Shown here: positions 1 to 7,592 of the stretch, one piece after another | Layout: the number at the start of each line of letters is the position of its first letter | Position numbering within the stretch: the stretch's first letter is position 1 | From: a virus | DNA length: 64,000 nt | Virus record (IMG/VR): IMGVR_UViG_3300046787_000286 | Coordinates: 142,060 to 206,059 of that record | Strand: one strand, 5' to 3' | The notes under the pieces: model-generated | Told to the model about the DNA's origin: nothing | What the model saw: only the letters and a program-made list of their open reading frames with translations | Database searches by the model: none | Position numbers and translations under genes: made by a program

Positions 1-208
1 TAACGTGCCAGTCACTTACGCCCCACGGAGCAGACTTTAGATCAGCAGGGTTTTGCCAGTAGTGTGCCCAAGGCTCTTCATCGTGGCCGATCCAGTAGTC
101 AGAGTTTAAAGCACGCCAACCTAGAACTTGACGATGCAAAGCAAATATCTTGCTCCATAAATGATTTCCGGAACCTTGGGGACCTGTGAGAATTAATAGT
201 GTTTTCAT
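1..208 (-). CDS. P-loop-like protein, 3' part outside window
   Basis: The gene starts with ATG at 208 and runs off the left edge, so only its first 69 codons are visible. The N-terminus reads MKTLLILTGPQGSGNHLWSK: a beta strand followed by a glycine-rich loop that resembles a nucleotide- or sulfonucleotide-binding loop. The start overlaps the stop of the upstream gene by one base (TAATG), which implies translational coupling. The second gene upstream (858-1490) also opens with a strand and a glycine-rich loop, so two sulfotransferase- or kinase-like proteins may flank the oxygenase. Substrate unknown. Confidence 0.6.
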   Translation of the reverse strand, partial: MKTLLILTGPQGSGNHLWSKIFALHRQVLGWRALNSDYWIGHDEEPWAHYWQNPADLKSAPWGVSDWHV

Positions 209-861
209 TATCTATAATTTAGCCACTGTATAAACTGTTCGGTTTTTTCTGTGCGAATTCCTGTTAATTGAAATGTTACTCTGGGATCATATCCTGCATT
301 GGCTGTGCAGTGCGGAATATTCTGCCAATCAAATGTAGTAATTTCTCCTGCACGCCATTGATTGTGATGATAATTTCCATATTCCCAAAACTGTCCAGGT
401 TGCCAGTCTGTCAATTGAATCATTATTCGCATGACTGAGTCAGGATCTTCAGGAGCCCATTTGTACAGCTTGTCAATGTGCAAGTTCCATAACTCCCCGG
501 GCAACTGCACATGTATACGATTCATACAGTTCTCTAGCCCAAAGCTGTCGGACAGCTTTTGCAATGAGTTTGGGATCTGCCAGTTTAGATGTGTAATAAG
601 CATGTCAGTAGGGATTCCTACTCTGCTCATGTCGTATTCTTCAGCAGCTAATTCGTCAGGAGGTGCTTCGATTCCTTCACCTTTGTATCCACGTGTGGCC
701 CAGGTAGCAGGTTTAGCGTTTGCAATAATGCCAGGCAAGTCTGCTTCCCAGTTAGGAGTAACATGCCCTAGATACTGTACCACATCCATTGGATTGTCTT
801 TTCTACCTGAATTAAAGTGATAATCACTTTGTGCTCGCAATGTTTCCCAATTTGATTTCAT
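208..861 (-). CDS. 2-oxoglutarate/Fe(II) oxygenase-like protein
   Basis: The 217-residue protein has the facial-triad pattern of the 2OG-Fe(II) dioxygenases: His128-x-Asp130 (NLHIDK), a distal His184 (NIPHCTANAG) and an Arg194 that could bind 2-oxoglutarate (PRVTFQLTG). The region between them is rich in aromatic residues, as in the aspartyl/asparaginyl beta-hydroxylase branch. Such enzymes hydroxylate proteins or small molecules; no substrate can be inferred. It overlaps the upstream gene by ATGA (858-861) and the downstream gene by TAATG, so the three are probably one transcript. The fold call is fairly firm and the reaction is inferred. Confidence 0.65.
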   Translation of the reverse strand: MKSNWETLRAQSDYHFNSGRKDNPMDVVQYLGHVTPNWEADLPGIIANAKPATWATRGYKGEGIEAPPDELAAEEYDMSRVGIPTDMLITHLNWQIPNSLQKLSDSFGLENCMNRIHVQLPGELWNLHIDKLYKWAPEDPDSVMRIMIQLTDWQPGQFWEYGNYHHNQWRAGEITTFDWQNIPHCTANAGYDPRVTFQLTGIRTEKTEQFIQWLNYR

Positions 862-1490
862 ATTACAGTTACCTTTATGTCGCTTTTGTTGTAGTTTTGT
901 CTATATTCGCTGCCAGGGTATTGAATCCCAAGTGCATCGCATAACTCTAGGTTGTTGCTTGGATGTTTTCTTGTGGATTTATAGTCCCAGATGGCATTTT
1001 GAATACTTTGATTTTGCCGATGTATAATTCCAGCCATGGTCTTGAAGTCTTGAAAATACTCGTGATAGTCCGGGTATGTGATATCAAAGTGCCCGCACTT
1101 TACCCACCAACCCAAGCAAGCATCATCGCCGCGATGTACCATAACAACAGGAGTTTCAGGAAAGAGTTCTTTGAGATAGTGGATGTGATTTGAGAATACA
1201 TGGCTTTTAATAATTCGTATACCTTGCGGTTCCGCAGATTGAAATGGTACAGCAAAGATGTTCTCCAGTTGTGCTTTGTTTAGCGTGGTTAAATCTTCGG
1301 GCAGTGAGCTGATCATTCCTGGGTCAAAATAAGCACCCAAATGCATTAGTTCTCTTGTGCCCGAAGCGTCGTGATAATATGTCCACTCGTCCCTATAGTC
1401 CGAGCGGTCAATGTCCGACGAGTAATAAATGTTTTTCACAACCGAGCTCCATTTAGAGCCCGGTGCGCCTGCTACAAAGACGTATTTCAT
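858..1490 (-). CDS. Sulfotransferase-like P-loop protein
   Basis: This 210-residue protein opens with MKYVFVAGAPGSKWSSVVK, a strand plus glycine-rich loop like the PAPS-binding 5' loop of sulfotransferases. A later PVVMVHRGDDACLGWW segment sits where sulfotransferases carry the conserved Arg/Ser of the 3'-phosphate site. The acceptor is unknown. Its start overlaps the end of the TctC gene by ATGA (1487-1490), so a transport protein, this enzyme and an oxygenase are translated in series. A nucleotide kinase is an alternative. Confidence 0.5.
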   Translation of the reverse strand: MKYVFVAGAPGSKWSSVVKNIYYSSDIDRSDYRDEWTYYHDASGTRELMHLGAYFDPGMISSLPEDLTTLNKAQLENIFAVPFQSAEPQGIRIIKSHVFSNHIHYLKELFPETPVVMVHRGDDACLGWWVKCGHFDITYPDYHEYFQDFKTMAGIIHRQNQSIQNAIWDYKSTRKHPSNNLELCDALGIQYPGSEYRQNYNKSDIKVTVI

Positions 1491-2464
1491 TCTTTTGTCA
1501 AGTCAATTTTAGATAGCACAGGAATAAATGCAGCACGTAGCTCTGTCATGTGCTTGTACAAGCCTGCAGGAGTTAGTTCATCTTCTGCGTAGAAAATAAC
1601 GTTGGCATCTGTGTATTCTTTATACTCAGGTGAACGAACTGCTGCTGCAAATTCCTTTTGATACCATGCTACAATATCTTTGTTAGTGCCTGGCGGCAAT
1701 TGAATTGACCATGCAGCATACACGTTAATACCTGGAGCCACAGTGTTTAGCAACGGAACCCGGGGAAACTGCGACATCTTTTGTGTGCCTGTAAACCCAA
1801 TTGGCTTTACTTTACCTGCGTCGATCAGTGCCTTGGCAACTGCAATAGGCATGATACCAAATTCTGTGCCTACCTTGCCATCGTAGCTGGCAACTGATTG
1901 CACAGCTGGCATAGGACCGTTAAACTTAATGGGCTTTACTTGATCTCGATTACCACGGCCTTTTTCCATTAGGTATTCAAATGCAGTGCGATGTGCGCCA
2001 CCGCCGATTGCTACATTAATAGGACTGGTTGCAGTGCGAATTAAACGCACAAATTGTTCGGGTGTGTTAACATCGCTTTTGACTGATGCGACCAGCACCA
2101 AGGGTGATTTGCCCATGGTTAGTACATCTACGAAACTATCAAATTGGTATTTCTTTAAATTCTTTTCCCAAATATCATTTGTTACGTAGCTTGACATGTG
2201 CGATGGCAAGTTAATAGTGTGCCCATCATTAACTGCTTCTAGGAATTTATTATTGGCAATAACAGAGTCAGCTCCGGGAATGTTTTGCACAACATACACA
2301 AAGTTGGGGTTCTTTTTTTGCACAATTTCTGCTAGTTTTCTAAAGGCCATTTCATTGCCTGCACCGGGTGTGTTGCCAATGTACACAGTTACAGGCTTAG
2401 TGGGCTCCCAGGCAAATGCCAGCACAGGTACAAGCAGTGCAGCGATTAATAATTTTTTGATCAT
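1487..2464 (-). CDS. Tripartite tricarboxylate transporter substrate-binding protein (TctC/Bug family)
   Basis: This is a 325-residue exported protein with a clear Sec signal peptide (MIKKLLIAALLVPVLAFA, cleavage expected before WEP). The mature N-terminus, VTVYIGNTPGAGNEMAFRKL, matches the start of the Bug/TctC receptors, where a P-G-x-G-[ND] loop binds the carboxylate ligand. The length is typical for the family. In bacteria these periplasmic proteins feed carboxylic acids to the TctAB membrane permease; no permease is visible here, so the phage protein would have to dock on the host's TctAB. A good ribosome site (AAGGAG) lies about 9 bases before the ATG. Bug receptors are most expanded in Burkholderiales, which suggests the host. 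The gene is unusual cargo for a phage. Confidence 0.9.
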   Translation of the reverse strand: MIKKLLIAALLVPVLAFAWEPTKPVTVYIGNTPGAGNEMAFRKLAEIVQKKNPNFVYVVQNIPGADSVIANNKFLEAVNDGHTINLPSHMSSYVTNDIWEKNLKKYQFDSFVDVLTMGKSPLVLVASVKSDVNTPEQFVRLIRTATSPINVAIGGGAHRTAFEYLMEKGRGNRDQVKPIKFNGPMPAVQSVASYDGKVGTEFGIMPIAVAKALIDAGKVKPIGFTGTQKMSQFPRVPLLNTVAPGINVYAAWSIQLPPGTNKDIVAWYQKEFAAAVRSPEYKEYTDANVIFYAEDELTPAGLYKHMTELRAAFIPVLSKIDLTKE

Positions 2465-2518
2465 CGTTTAGTCTCCTTAAATAGTATTGAAAATCTAACG
2501 TATATATCAAAATTTCCT

Positions 2519-3238
2519 ATGAACACCAAAATTTTTAACCTTTTAACAAAAAATTTGCAGACTGCATTTAATTTGCCCAAGTATGCGAATATTTCTATCA
2601 CGCCAGACACTGTGGTGCAGGACCTGCCCTGGACCCCTGCACGTTATAGAAAGTTCAAAGACGCTGTGGAAGCAGAACTCAGCTTGCCCTGTGACTATGT
2701 GGGCTCACTGGCTTCTATAACACACGATCTAAGCGAGCGCTACATACATAGATTCTTTGGGGAAATATGGAAACCCAGAACAAATGATTATGATTACACA
2801 GGTTGGCAATTAACAGATGAAATTAACGCTCTCAATCCTCGCAGTGTTCTTGATGTTGGCTGTGGCTATCATCCTTTTAAAGGTCGTATTCATAATCTTG
2901 TGGGCATTGATCCTTATAACAATTGTGCCGATTACATGGTTGATATTTTGGATTATGTTGGTAGTCATGATGTTGTTATTGCTCTAGGATCAATTAACTT
3001 TAATGATCGTGCAGAAATAGAATCACGCTTTGCAAAATGCGTAGATGTATTGGATAAAGGTGGGAAATTTTATCTACGTGCCAACCCTGGTATCACGCAC
3101 AAAACAGGGCCGTATGTGGAAATCTTTAACTGGACGTTTGAAGTAGTTAAGGAATTTGGGGACAAATATAATTTACAGTTGGATACCTTTAAAAAGGACG
3201 CCAACGATAGATTGTATTTTGTTTACACCAAGTTGTAA
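2519..3238 (+). CDS. SAM-dependent methyltransferase, class I fold
   Basis: The 239-residue protein contains the SAM-binding motif I SVLDVGCGYHPF (about residues 112-123), an acidic motif II (LVGIDPYNN) and a motif IV-like ALGSINFND, all in class I methyltransferase order. The C-terminal part (GGKFYLRANPG) continues the Rossmann-type sheet. The substrate is not evident; small molecules or surface glycans are possible given the oxygenase, sulfotransferase-like and SGNH neighbours. It is divergent from tctC and its 3' end overlaps the SGNH gene on the other strand by 16 bases. Confidence 0.75.
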   Translation: MNTKIFNLLTKNLQTAFNLPKYANISITPDTVVQDLPWTPARYRKFKDAVEAELSLPCDYVGSLASITHDLSERYIHRFFGEIWKPRTNDYDYTGWQLTDEINALNPRSVLDVGCGYHPFKGRIHNLVGIDPYNNCADYMVDILDYVGSHDVVIALGSINFNDRAEIESRFAKCVDVLDKGGKFYLRANPGITHKTGPYVEIFNWTFEVVKEFGDKYNLQLDTFKKDANDRLYFVYTKL

Positions 3239-3885
3239 CTATCAATTAGTCGGAATGCTGCATCGTGTGCAGCTTCTAAAGGATGCAGGGTCTGACTAAT
3301 CTCAAACCCATTTTCTTTGCTCCACTCCAGTAGGTTTTTATTGTCAAAGCGTGTCATGTAAGGTTCGCAATAGCCTTGCAGTGCTGACACAGCAGGAGTA
3401 GTATTCCATCTAGCATCAAACATTAGATCGTCCATGTAAGTCATAATAAACTTGTTGCCCGACGCCTTTAACGAATCTATTGCAGTTTTGACATTGATCA
3501 AGCTGGTGATTTTATCCCGCAATTCGCTATGATAATGTTTGTAGTATGTTTCGGCAGCAGGATCTGTATCAACTGGCATTACTGTTTGCCAAGGTGATCT
3601 CCACAACTTGTGTTCTTCTGTTGTGGTAAAACTAAACCTATCAATCCAGCTCCAGCCTATTACATATACAGCTGGTTCTACATCAGTTAATTGACTCAAC
3701 ACACGCTCAGTAATTTCTAAATTACCAGCCCCGGGGCGGGCATAGCATGTGTAATCCCAGTTGTGTTGTTTGGCCAACAGTGCAGGCCATGTGTAGTTGC
3801 TGTATGTGGCCTTGGCCAAATATCTACTGTCATCGTGTAAATCAGTTCCGAAAATGAAACTGCATCCAAAACTCTTTAATTTCAT
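3223..3885 (-). CDS. SGNH/GDSL-type hydrolase-like protein
   Basis: The 220-residue protein shows the spaced blocks of the SGNH esterase fold: GCSFIFGTDL near the N-terminus (nucleophile Ser), ARPGAGNLEITERV (block with oxyanion Gly and Asn) and a C-terminal HPLEAAHDAAF with the catalytic His. Such enzymes remove acetyl or other acyl groups, often from polysaccharides. No signal peptide is seen, so it may act in the cytoplasm or be packaged in the virion. Function is inferred from the fold only. Confidence 0.7.
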   Translation of the reverse strand: MKLKSFGCSFIFGTDLHDDSRYLAKATYSNYTWPALLAKQHNWDYTCYARPGAGNLEITERVLSQLTDVEPAVYVIGWSWIDRFSFTTTEEHKLWRSPWQTVMPVDTDPAAETYYKHYHSELRDKITSLINVKTAIDSLKASGNKFIMTYMDDLMFDARWNTTPAVSALQGYCEPYMTRFDNKNLLEWSKENGFEISQTLHPLEAAHDAAFRLIDSYNLV

Positions 3886-3906
3886 AACGAAATTACTTAG
3901 CGAGTT

Positions 3907-4536
3907 TTAGTGACCGTTGTTATGTAACCAGGCGCCTTTGTTAAAGCTGTTGCTCCAGCTTGCTGCATCTGCTCCGCCTTTGCGTTGGCTCCATTCGTAG
4001 CCTGCACGGTGTCCTGAACAGTCCTTGGTGCATTGCGAACCGCGGAATGTTAGTTCGTTTAATTGTGATTCATCTAGTTCATTGCCACTAAACGCAACAA
4101 CATCATACGGGCCCCATGGATTGCCAGTGCGGCTGTCAATATCATTACCAGCATCGTCGTAATCACTATATTCGTAATGATCATCGCTTTGAATCTCTAC
4201 ACCGTCAAAATTAGCATTGTAGCCAATGCTGTATTTGCGTACTTTGCCGTCGCCACAATGAATACCACGCTCTAAGATGCGTTCTATATCTTCTTGGCTT
4301 TTGATGCCTGCATGTAGATCGCCTGTGTTAAATGTATCATTATACCAAGCTGATGCTAGTGCTTTTAAATAGTTCCCGCCGGAACTGCTGCCACCTGGGG
4401 AAAATTCCGTTAAATCTTCATTCTTTTTGCGTCCAGCACAGTGAGCTTTTTGACTAAAGCCTTTGGGACTGGCACAATTGATAGAGCGCTTGTATTTTGC
4501 ACTCCACTCTTCTGAAATGAATTCCGTTGCTCGCAT
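3907..4536 (-). CDS. Conserved phage protein with MRATEFI-type N-terminus
   Basis: The 209-residue protein has unknown function. It begins MRATEFISE, an N-terminal pattern that recurs in proteins of T4-like phages, followed by a Cys-containing block (INCASPKGFSQKAHCAGR). The C-terminal region carries a second Cys/His block, GSQCTKDCSGHRAGYEWSQR, that could bind metal. The middle is acidic and rich in Gly, Asp and Tyr. Its start overlaps the upstream stop by one base (TAATG at 4536). Confidence 0.6.
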   Translation of the reverse strand: MRATEFISEEWSAKYKRSINCASPKGFSQKAHCAGRKKNEDLTEFSPGGSSSGGNYLKALASAWYNDTFNTGDLHAGIKSQEDIERILERGIHCGDGKVRKYSIGYNANFDGVEIQSDDHYEYSDYDDAGNDIDSRTGNPWGPYDVVAFSGNELDESQLNELTFRGSQCTKDCSGHRAGYEWSQRKGGADAASWSNSFNKGAWLHNNGH

Positions 4537-5108
4537 TAGATAATTCCTGCGGCGCTTTGTAGCGTTTTCATTACATTGTCGCGCTCGTAAATTTGTTTGG
4601 TTTCTAAGCCTGCTGCAATACGCATTTCGTTCATGTCGGCTTCAAACTTCTTGCGATATTCTTTGGGGCTTAGTGGCACAATGCTATCAAATGTGTCACG
4701 AGAGAACGGATAGGACTTGTCACGATAGTGCATGGTCCAGTCGTCTTGCTTAAACTCTGTTAGGGTGCTGAGATCGTCTAGTAGCATTTCAACGTGGCCG
4801 CCGGCTGTGCTTCGTCTACGCATTTCGATATAAACTAGATAACGATTGGGCTTGATCTCACCAGGTGATTTGTCTGCATCTAGCACAAAGTCATAGCCTT
4901 TTTCGAACCAGTTCATTAGGTCTTTTGCAGCTTGGTTATCACGTACAAAAAAGCTCAGGGTAATGATATCGTCATCATCGCCCATTTTGGAACTGAATTC
5001 ATCCACGTGAATAGTAGGCTTCATTAGCCCGTCTAGGTCCTTGTATTCCAAGCTCTCAAATAGCGGGAATGGCAGGAGGCTGGGCTGATTGTTGTTGTGC
5101 TTGTTCAT
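4536..5108 (-). CDS. Conserved phage protein, unknown function
   Basis: 190 residues, no recognised domain. The core has alternating beta-type segments (IITLSFFVRD, RYLVYIEMRRR) and a charged helical C-terminus. The first ~17 codons overlap the end of the upstream gene in another frame (5056-5108). A later in-frame Met at the start of MKPTIHVDEF would remove the overlap, so the start is uncertain. It lies in the same late-type transcription unit as its neighbours. Confidence 0.6.
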   Translation of the reverse strand: MNKHNNNQPSLLPFPLFESLEYKDLDGLMKPTIHVDEFSSKMGDDDDIITLSFFVRDNQAAKDLMNWFEKGYDFVLDADKSPGEIKPNRYLVYIEMRRRSTAGGHVEMLLDDLSTLTEFKQDDWTMHYRDKSYPFSRDTFDSIVPLSPKEYRKKFEADMNEMRIAAGLETKQIYERDNVMKTLQSAAGII

Positions 5109-5637
5109 CTTGTTGATACTCTTCTTTATCTAAATCTTGTTCGTATGCATCATCTAAGTCTGCTAGGTCAATGTCTTGATCTTCTAGTTCGATAGAACCA
5201 GTACGAATGTCGCTCATAAATGCTTTGGGAATAGTAATCTCTACTAGCCACACAGGTTTTTCGATAATTTTAGCTTTGTGTGTGCCAGGTGCGTAGTCAG
5301 AAGGGTCTTCGATCTTGACTGGGATTTTCATCTTTACTCGTTTGTAAAGCACATCGCAATCAAACGGTAACAAACGTCGTCCGCCACGTGGATCGGGCAT
5401 GAGTTTTTCAGGCCACATAAATGTGCAGCTTACTTTGTACTTGCCAATTTCTGGCCCGGCTACTAGCTCGCCTAGTTCCCAGTTTTTAAATGCATACACA
5501 TCTAGTTCGTCGAGCACACGCTCAAAGTCTAGTAAGGTAAGCAAACTACCTTCGCTCAAATAAATGTCGCGAATGTTGTCTGCTACTTGCCAGTAGTCAG
5601 AATGATCTTTAAAAAGTTCTTTGTCTCGTAGTCCCAT
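5056..5637 (-). CDS. Conserved phage protein with acidic Gln-rich tail
   Basis: 193 residues. The first ~150 look globular (KYKVSCTFMWPEKLMPDP, VWLVEITIPKAF); the last ~40 are acidic and Gln-rich, hence disordered. A TAAATA box ends exactly five bases before the ATG, so the predicted late transcript would begin on the start codon. No function is assigned; a structural or assembly role is possible because of the late-type promoter. Confidence 0.65.
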   Translation of the reverse strand: MGLRDKELFKDHSDYWQVADNIRDIYLSEGSLLTLLDFERVLDELDVYAFKNWELGELVAGPEIGKYKVSCTFMWPEKLMPDPRGGRRLLPFDCDVLYKRVKMKIPVKIEDPSDYAPGTHKAKIIEKPVWLVEITIPKAFMSDIRTGSIELEDQDIDLADLDDAYEQDLDKEEYQQDEQAQQQSAQPPAIPAI

Positions 5638-5642
5638 GTTAT

Positions 5643-5648
5643 TATTTA
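5643..5648 (-). promoter_or_regulatory. Late-promoter-like TAAATA box
   Basis: On the minus strand GGCTAAATA is followed by five bases and the ATG of the 5637 gene. T4 late promoters (TATAAATA, -13 to -6) initiate six bases past the last A, which here is the A of the start codon. Confidence 0.5.
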
Positions 5649-5675
5649 GCCAAGTGCGGGCATAGCGTGAGCAAA

Positions 5676-5697
5676 GAAAAACCCACCGAAGTGGGCA
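5676..5697 (-). terminator. Intrinsic terminator with UUCG loop
   Basis: Minus strand: GCCCAC-TTCG-GTGGGT followed by a run of T. It lies just after the stop of the 5713-5949 gene and ends the transcript that includes the AAA+ ATPase. Confidence 0.85.
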
Positions 5698-5712
5698 AAA
5701 ATCTATTAGACA

Positions 5713-5949
5713 TTATACCGTGTGATGTTTTTGTATTAGTGCATCCACTTGTGGACCCGATAAGGTCACCCATATAATTTTGTTGTCTAACTCTGCATCA
5801 TACCCTTGCTTCTGTAAAGCATCAACGAATGCGGGTTTGTTAATAGCACTCTGGGTTAGATAGTCTTCTTGTTTAATAGCATTTGCGATCTCCCAGAACC
5901 AGTTTTGTCCCCATGTAGTTCGTTTGTTTTCAAAAAAGTTTATTTTCAT
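5713..5949 (-). CDS. Small conserved phage protein
   Basis: 78 residues starting MKINFFENKRTTWGQNW. This ATG overlaps the upstream stop as ATGA (5946-5949), which decides the start over a longer reading. The C-terminus (IIWVTLSGPQVDALIQK) resembles a small alpha/beta domain. It is the last gene before the terminator at 5676-5697. Function unknown. Confidence 0.6.
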   Translation of the reverse strand: MKINFFENKRTTWGQNWFWEIANAIKQEDYLTQSAINKPAFVDALQKQGYDAELDNKIIWVTLSGPQVDALIQKHHTV

Positions 5950-6452
5950 TTCGTTTCTTCTAAAAAATAGTATCCTTTGACACCGTCTTTTTTCCACTTA
6001 CTAAACTTCTTGTAGGCGTTTTTTAATAAGCCTTTCTCTTCTACATATCTAGCAGCTTCTGCTATGCTCGTAAACACACCATACTCGCCTGCGTGAAAAG
6101 GTCTATCACGTTTAGCTAACCCTGCTTTGTGTGCAGCCTCCCAATTTGGGTCGCCGGGCTTATTTGTCGTAGTGGCCTTTAGCGATGCTTTATGGGCGTC
6201 AGACTTTGGTTTACCTTTATGATTTTGACTATGTTTGGCCTTGACTTCAGGACGAGAATTTACTTCTGCTTGGTAAGTATTATCCCTGTTAGCAATACCA
6301 GCGTGAAGTTTTTCGTAGTATTCGTCATCACGTTCAGCGGCAATTTGTTTTACTTTATCACTGCGGACTTTTTTATCGTGATCTGTCAGAACAGGACTAT
6401 AATGCTTATTAAGATCCCACCCGCTAGGTAGATTACTTTTGAAGTTTGTCAT
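5946..6452 (-). CDS. NUMOD-containing protein, homing-endonuclease-like
   Basis: 168 residues beginning MTNFKSNLPSGWDLN; the ATG lies 20 bases inside the upstream gene in another frame. The middle (HSQNHKGKPKSDAHKASLKA) matches the NUMOD3 DNA-binding motif of mobile-intron and homing nucleases. The C-terminal GVFTSIAEAARYVEEKG resembles NUMOD1-type helix-turn-helix repeats. A complete HNH or GIY-YIG catalytic core is not evident, so it may be a DNA-binding remnant or an accessory of a homing element inserted after the AAA+ gene. Confidence 0.6.
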   Translation of the reverse strand: MTNFKSNLPSGWDLNKHYSPVLTDHDKKVRSDKVKQIAAERDDEYYEKLHAGIANRDNTYQAEVNSRPEVKAKHSQNHKGKPKSDAHKASLKATTTNKPGDPNWEAAHKAGLAKRDRPFHAGEYGVFTSIAEAARYVEEKGLLKNAYKKFSKWKKDGVKGYYFLEETK

Positions 6453-7338
6453 CTTTAACCTCAATGGAGTTAGCAATCAAACTCATCTGTATCCACTTGT
6501 CTGGGAAGCGATATCTGTTATGTGCTACTTTGGTAGCAAACCGTGGAGTAATGCCAACTAATTTTGGATAATATTCTTCAAAGAAGTTTAACACATCCTG
6601 GATAACTTCTTCGTCATATCCATCTTTTTTACTTCGGCAGTTTTCCGCTAGCATACCTTTTTCTTGGATAAGATACCTAGTCCATAGATATTTGTCTTTT
6701 TTGTTCCAGTCTAAGATACCTGGAGTGAACCGACCACCTTCTCCAACTAATGCACCAAAGTGTCTTGCCGTCGATGGTTTCTTCAGTAGGTCTTCGGGAC
6801 GATCGTTAGTGATCCAAATAATATTACCCCAATATTCAAATTTTGAATCTATTTTATTTTCGATCATCATTTTATTCGGTGCAGCTTTGATCCAGGCAAC
6901 TTCTCGGGGCTTGTATGTATTTTCTGTCGCTGCTTTTAGTAAGGCAATAATACCTTTTGCTTCAGATCCACCTTTAGTAAGGTCCACATCGTCTAGCACC
7001 AACACACGATGTTTTTGACGATTAAACCAAAGCAATCCATAAAAGCCTGCGGCACTAATATCAGCACCTTTGAGATACTCTACACTTGCCCCGGCATCGG
7101 TTAGTGCTTTAGTTACCATTTCTGTTTTGCCAATGCCAGGTGGCCCAAAAACAGCAAGTCCTTTGGATCCGTCTAAATCGCTGGCAAAGTTAGCAGTGAT
7201 GTCGTAGATATTATCCATTTCAATCTGAAGGCGATCGATATGGGCCTGCTCGGCGGCCTGCTCGGCCTCAAATTTCTTCTGGGGTGATGCGTATTCCAGA
7301 TCGGAATCACGAGAGATAGATCGTAGTACTGTGGTCAT
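6433..7338 (-). CDS. AAA+ family ATPase
   Basis: 301 residues with Walker A GPPGIGKT (residues 65-72) and Walker B VLVLDDVDL (~112-120). A sensor-like IIWITNDRPEDL follows, with a C-terminal lid. The first 45 residues are charged and probably coiled-coil. Similar single-AAA proteins occur in T4-like phages without a settled role (remodelling of DNA or protein complexes). It has its own early promoter at 7420-7448 and a 75-base leader that can fold into a hairpin. It is divergent from phoH. Confidence 0.8.
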   Translation of the reverse strand: MTTVLRSISRDSDLEYASPQKKFEAEQAAEQAHIDRLQIEMDNIYDITANFASDLDGSKGLAVFGPPGIGKTEMVTKALTDAGASVEYLKGADISAAGFYGLLWFNRQKHRVLVLDDVDLTKGGSEAKGIIALLKAATENTYKPREVAWIKAAPNKMMIENKIDSKFEYWGNIIWITNDRPEDLLKKPSTARHFGALVGEGGRFTPGILDWNKKDKYLWTRYLIQEKGMLAENCRSKKDGYDEEVIQDVLNFFEEYYPKLVGITPRFATKVAHNRYRFPDKWIQMSLIANSIEVKDDKLQK

Positions 7339-7371
7339 TTCAACCTCCTTAAAAGTTTACTAACAATGTTT

Positions 7372-7408
7372 AAGAGCTTTTGTATTAGGCCCAAAGACCT
7401 AATCTCTT
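7372..7408 (-). other. Two-part inverted repeat in the ATPase mRNA leader
   Basis: Minus strand: AAGAG-ATTAGG-(8)-CCTAAT-(7)-CTCTT. Both arms pair to give a stem with an internal bulge. The predicted transcription start is 7413, so the hairpin would be the very 5' end of the ATPase mRNA. It could protect the 5' end or control initiation. Confidence 0.5.
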
Positions 7409-7419
7409 ATTATGCTAAT

Positions 7420-7448
7420 AGTATAGCATCGTCGTGAATGATAGTCAA
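7420..7448 (-). promoter_or_regulatory. Sigma70-type early promoter
   Basis: Minus strand TTGACT, 17-base spacer, TATACT; predicted start 7413. It drives the AAA+ ATPase transcript. Confidence 0.8.
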
Positions 7449-7539
7449 GTCTCAGTTTTACCAAACTTTTCTAGCAAAGCCAAATACTTAGTCCGTAGAA
7501 ACAAGAAATCAACACCCATAGAATATCTTGTTGCTGGAG

Positions 7540-7547
7540 TCTAAATA
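7540..7547 (+). promoter_or_regulatory. Late-promoter-like box upstream of phoH
   Basis: TCTAAATACTT on the plus strand, about 45 bases before the phoH start; it matches the TAAATA core seen before other late-type genes in this window. Confidence 0.5.
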
Positions 7548-7592
7548 CTTGCGACAGAGGCATCTGTCAATCTCATGAAACGGAGTTAACAC

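Noticed and set aside
7339-7592. tRNA gene in the largest intergenic gap
   Set aside because: No cloverleaf or TTC/GGTTCRA box could be read; the gap is explained by two promoters and a leader hairpin.
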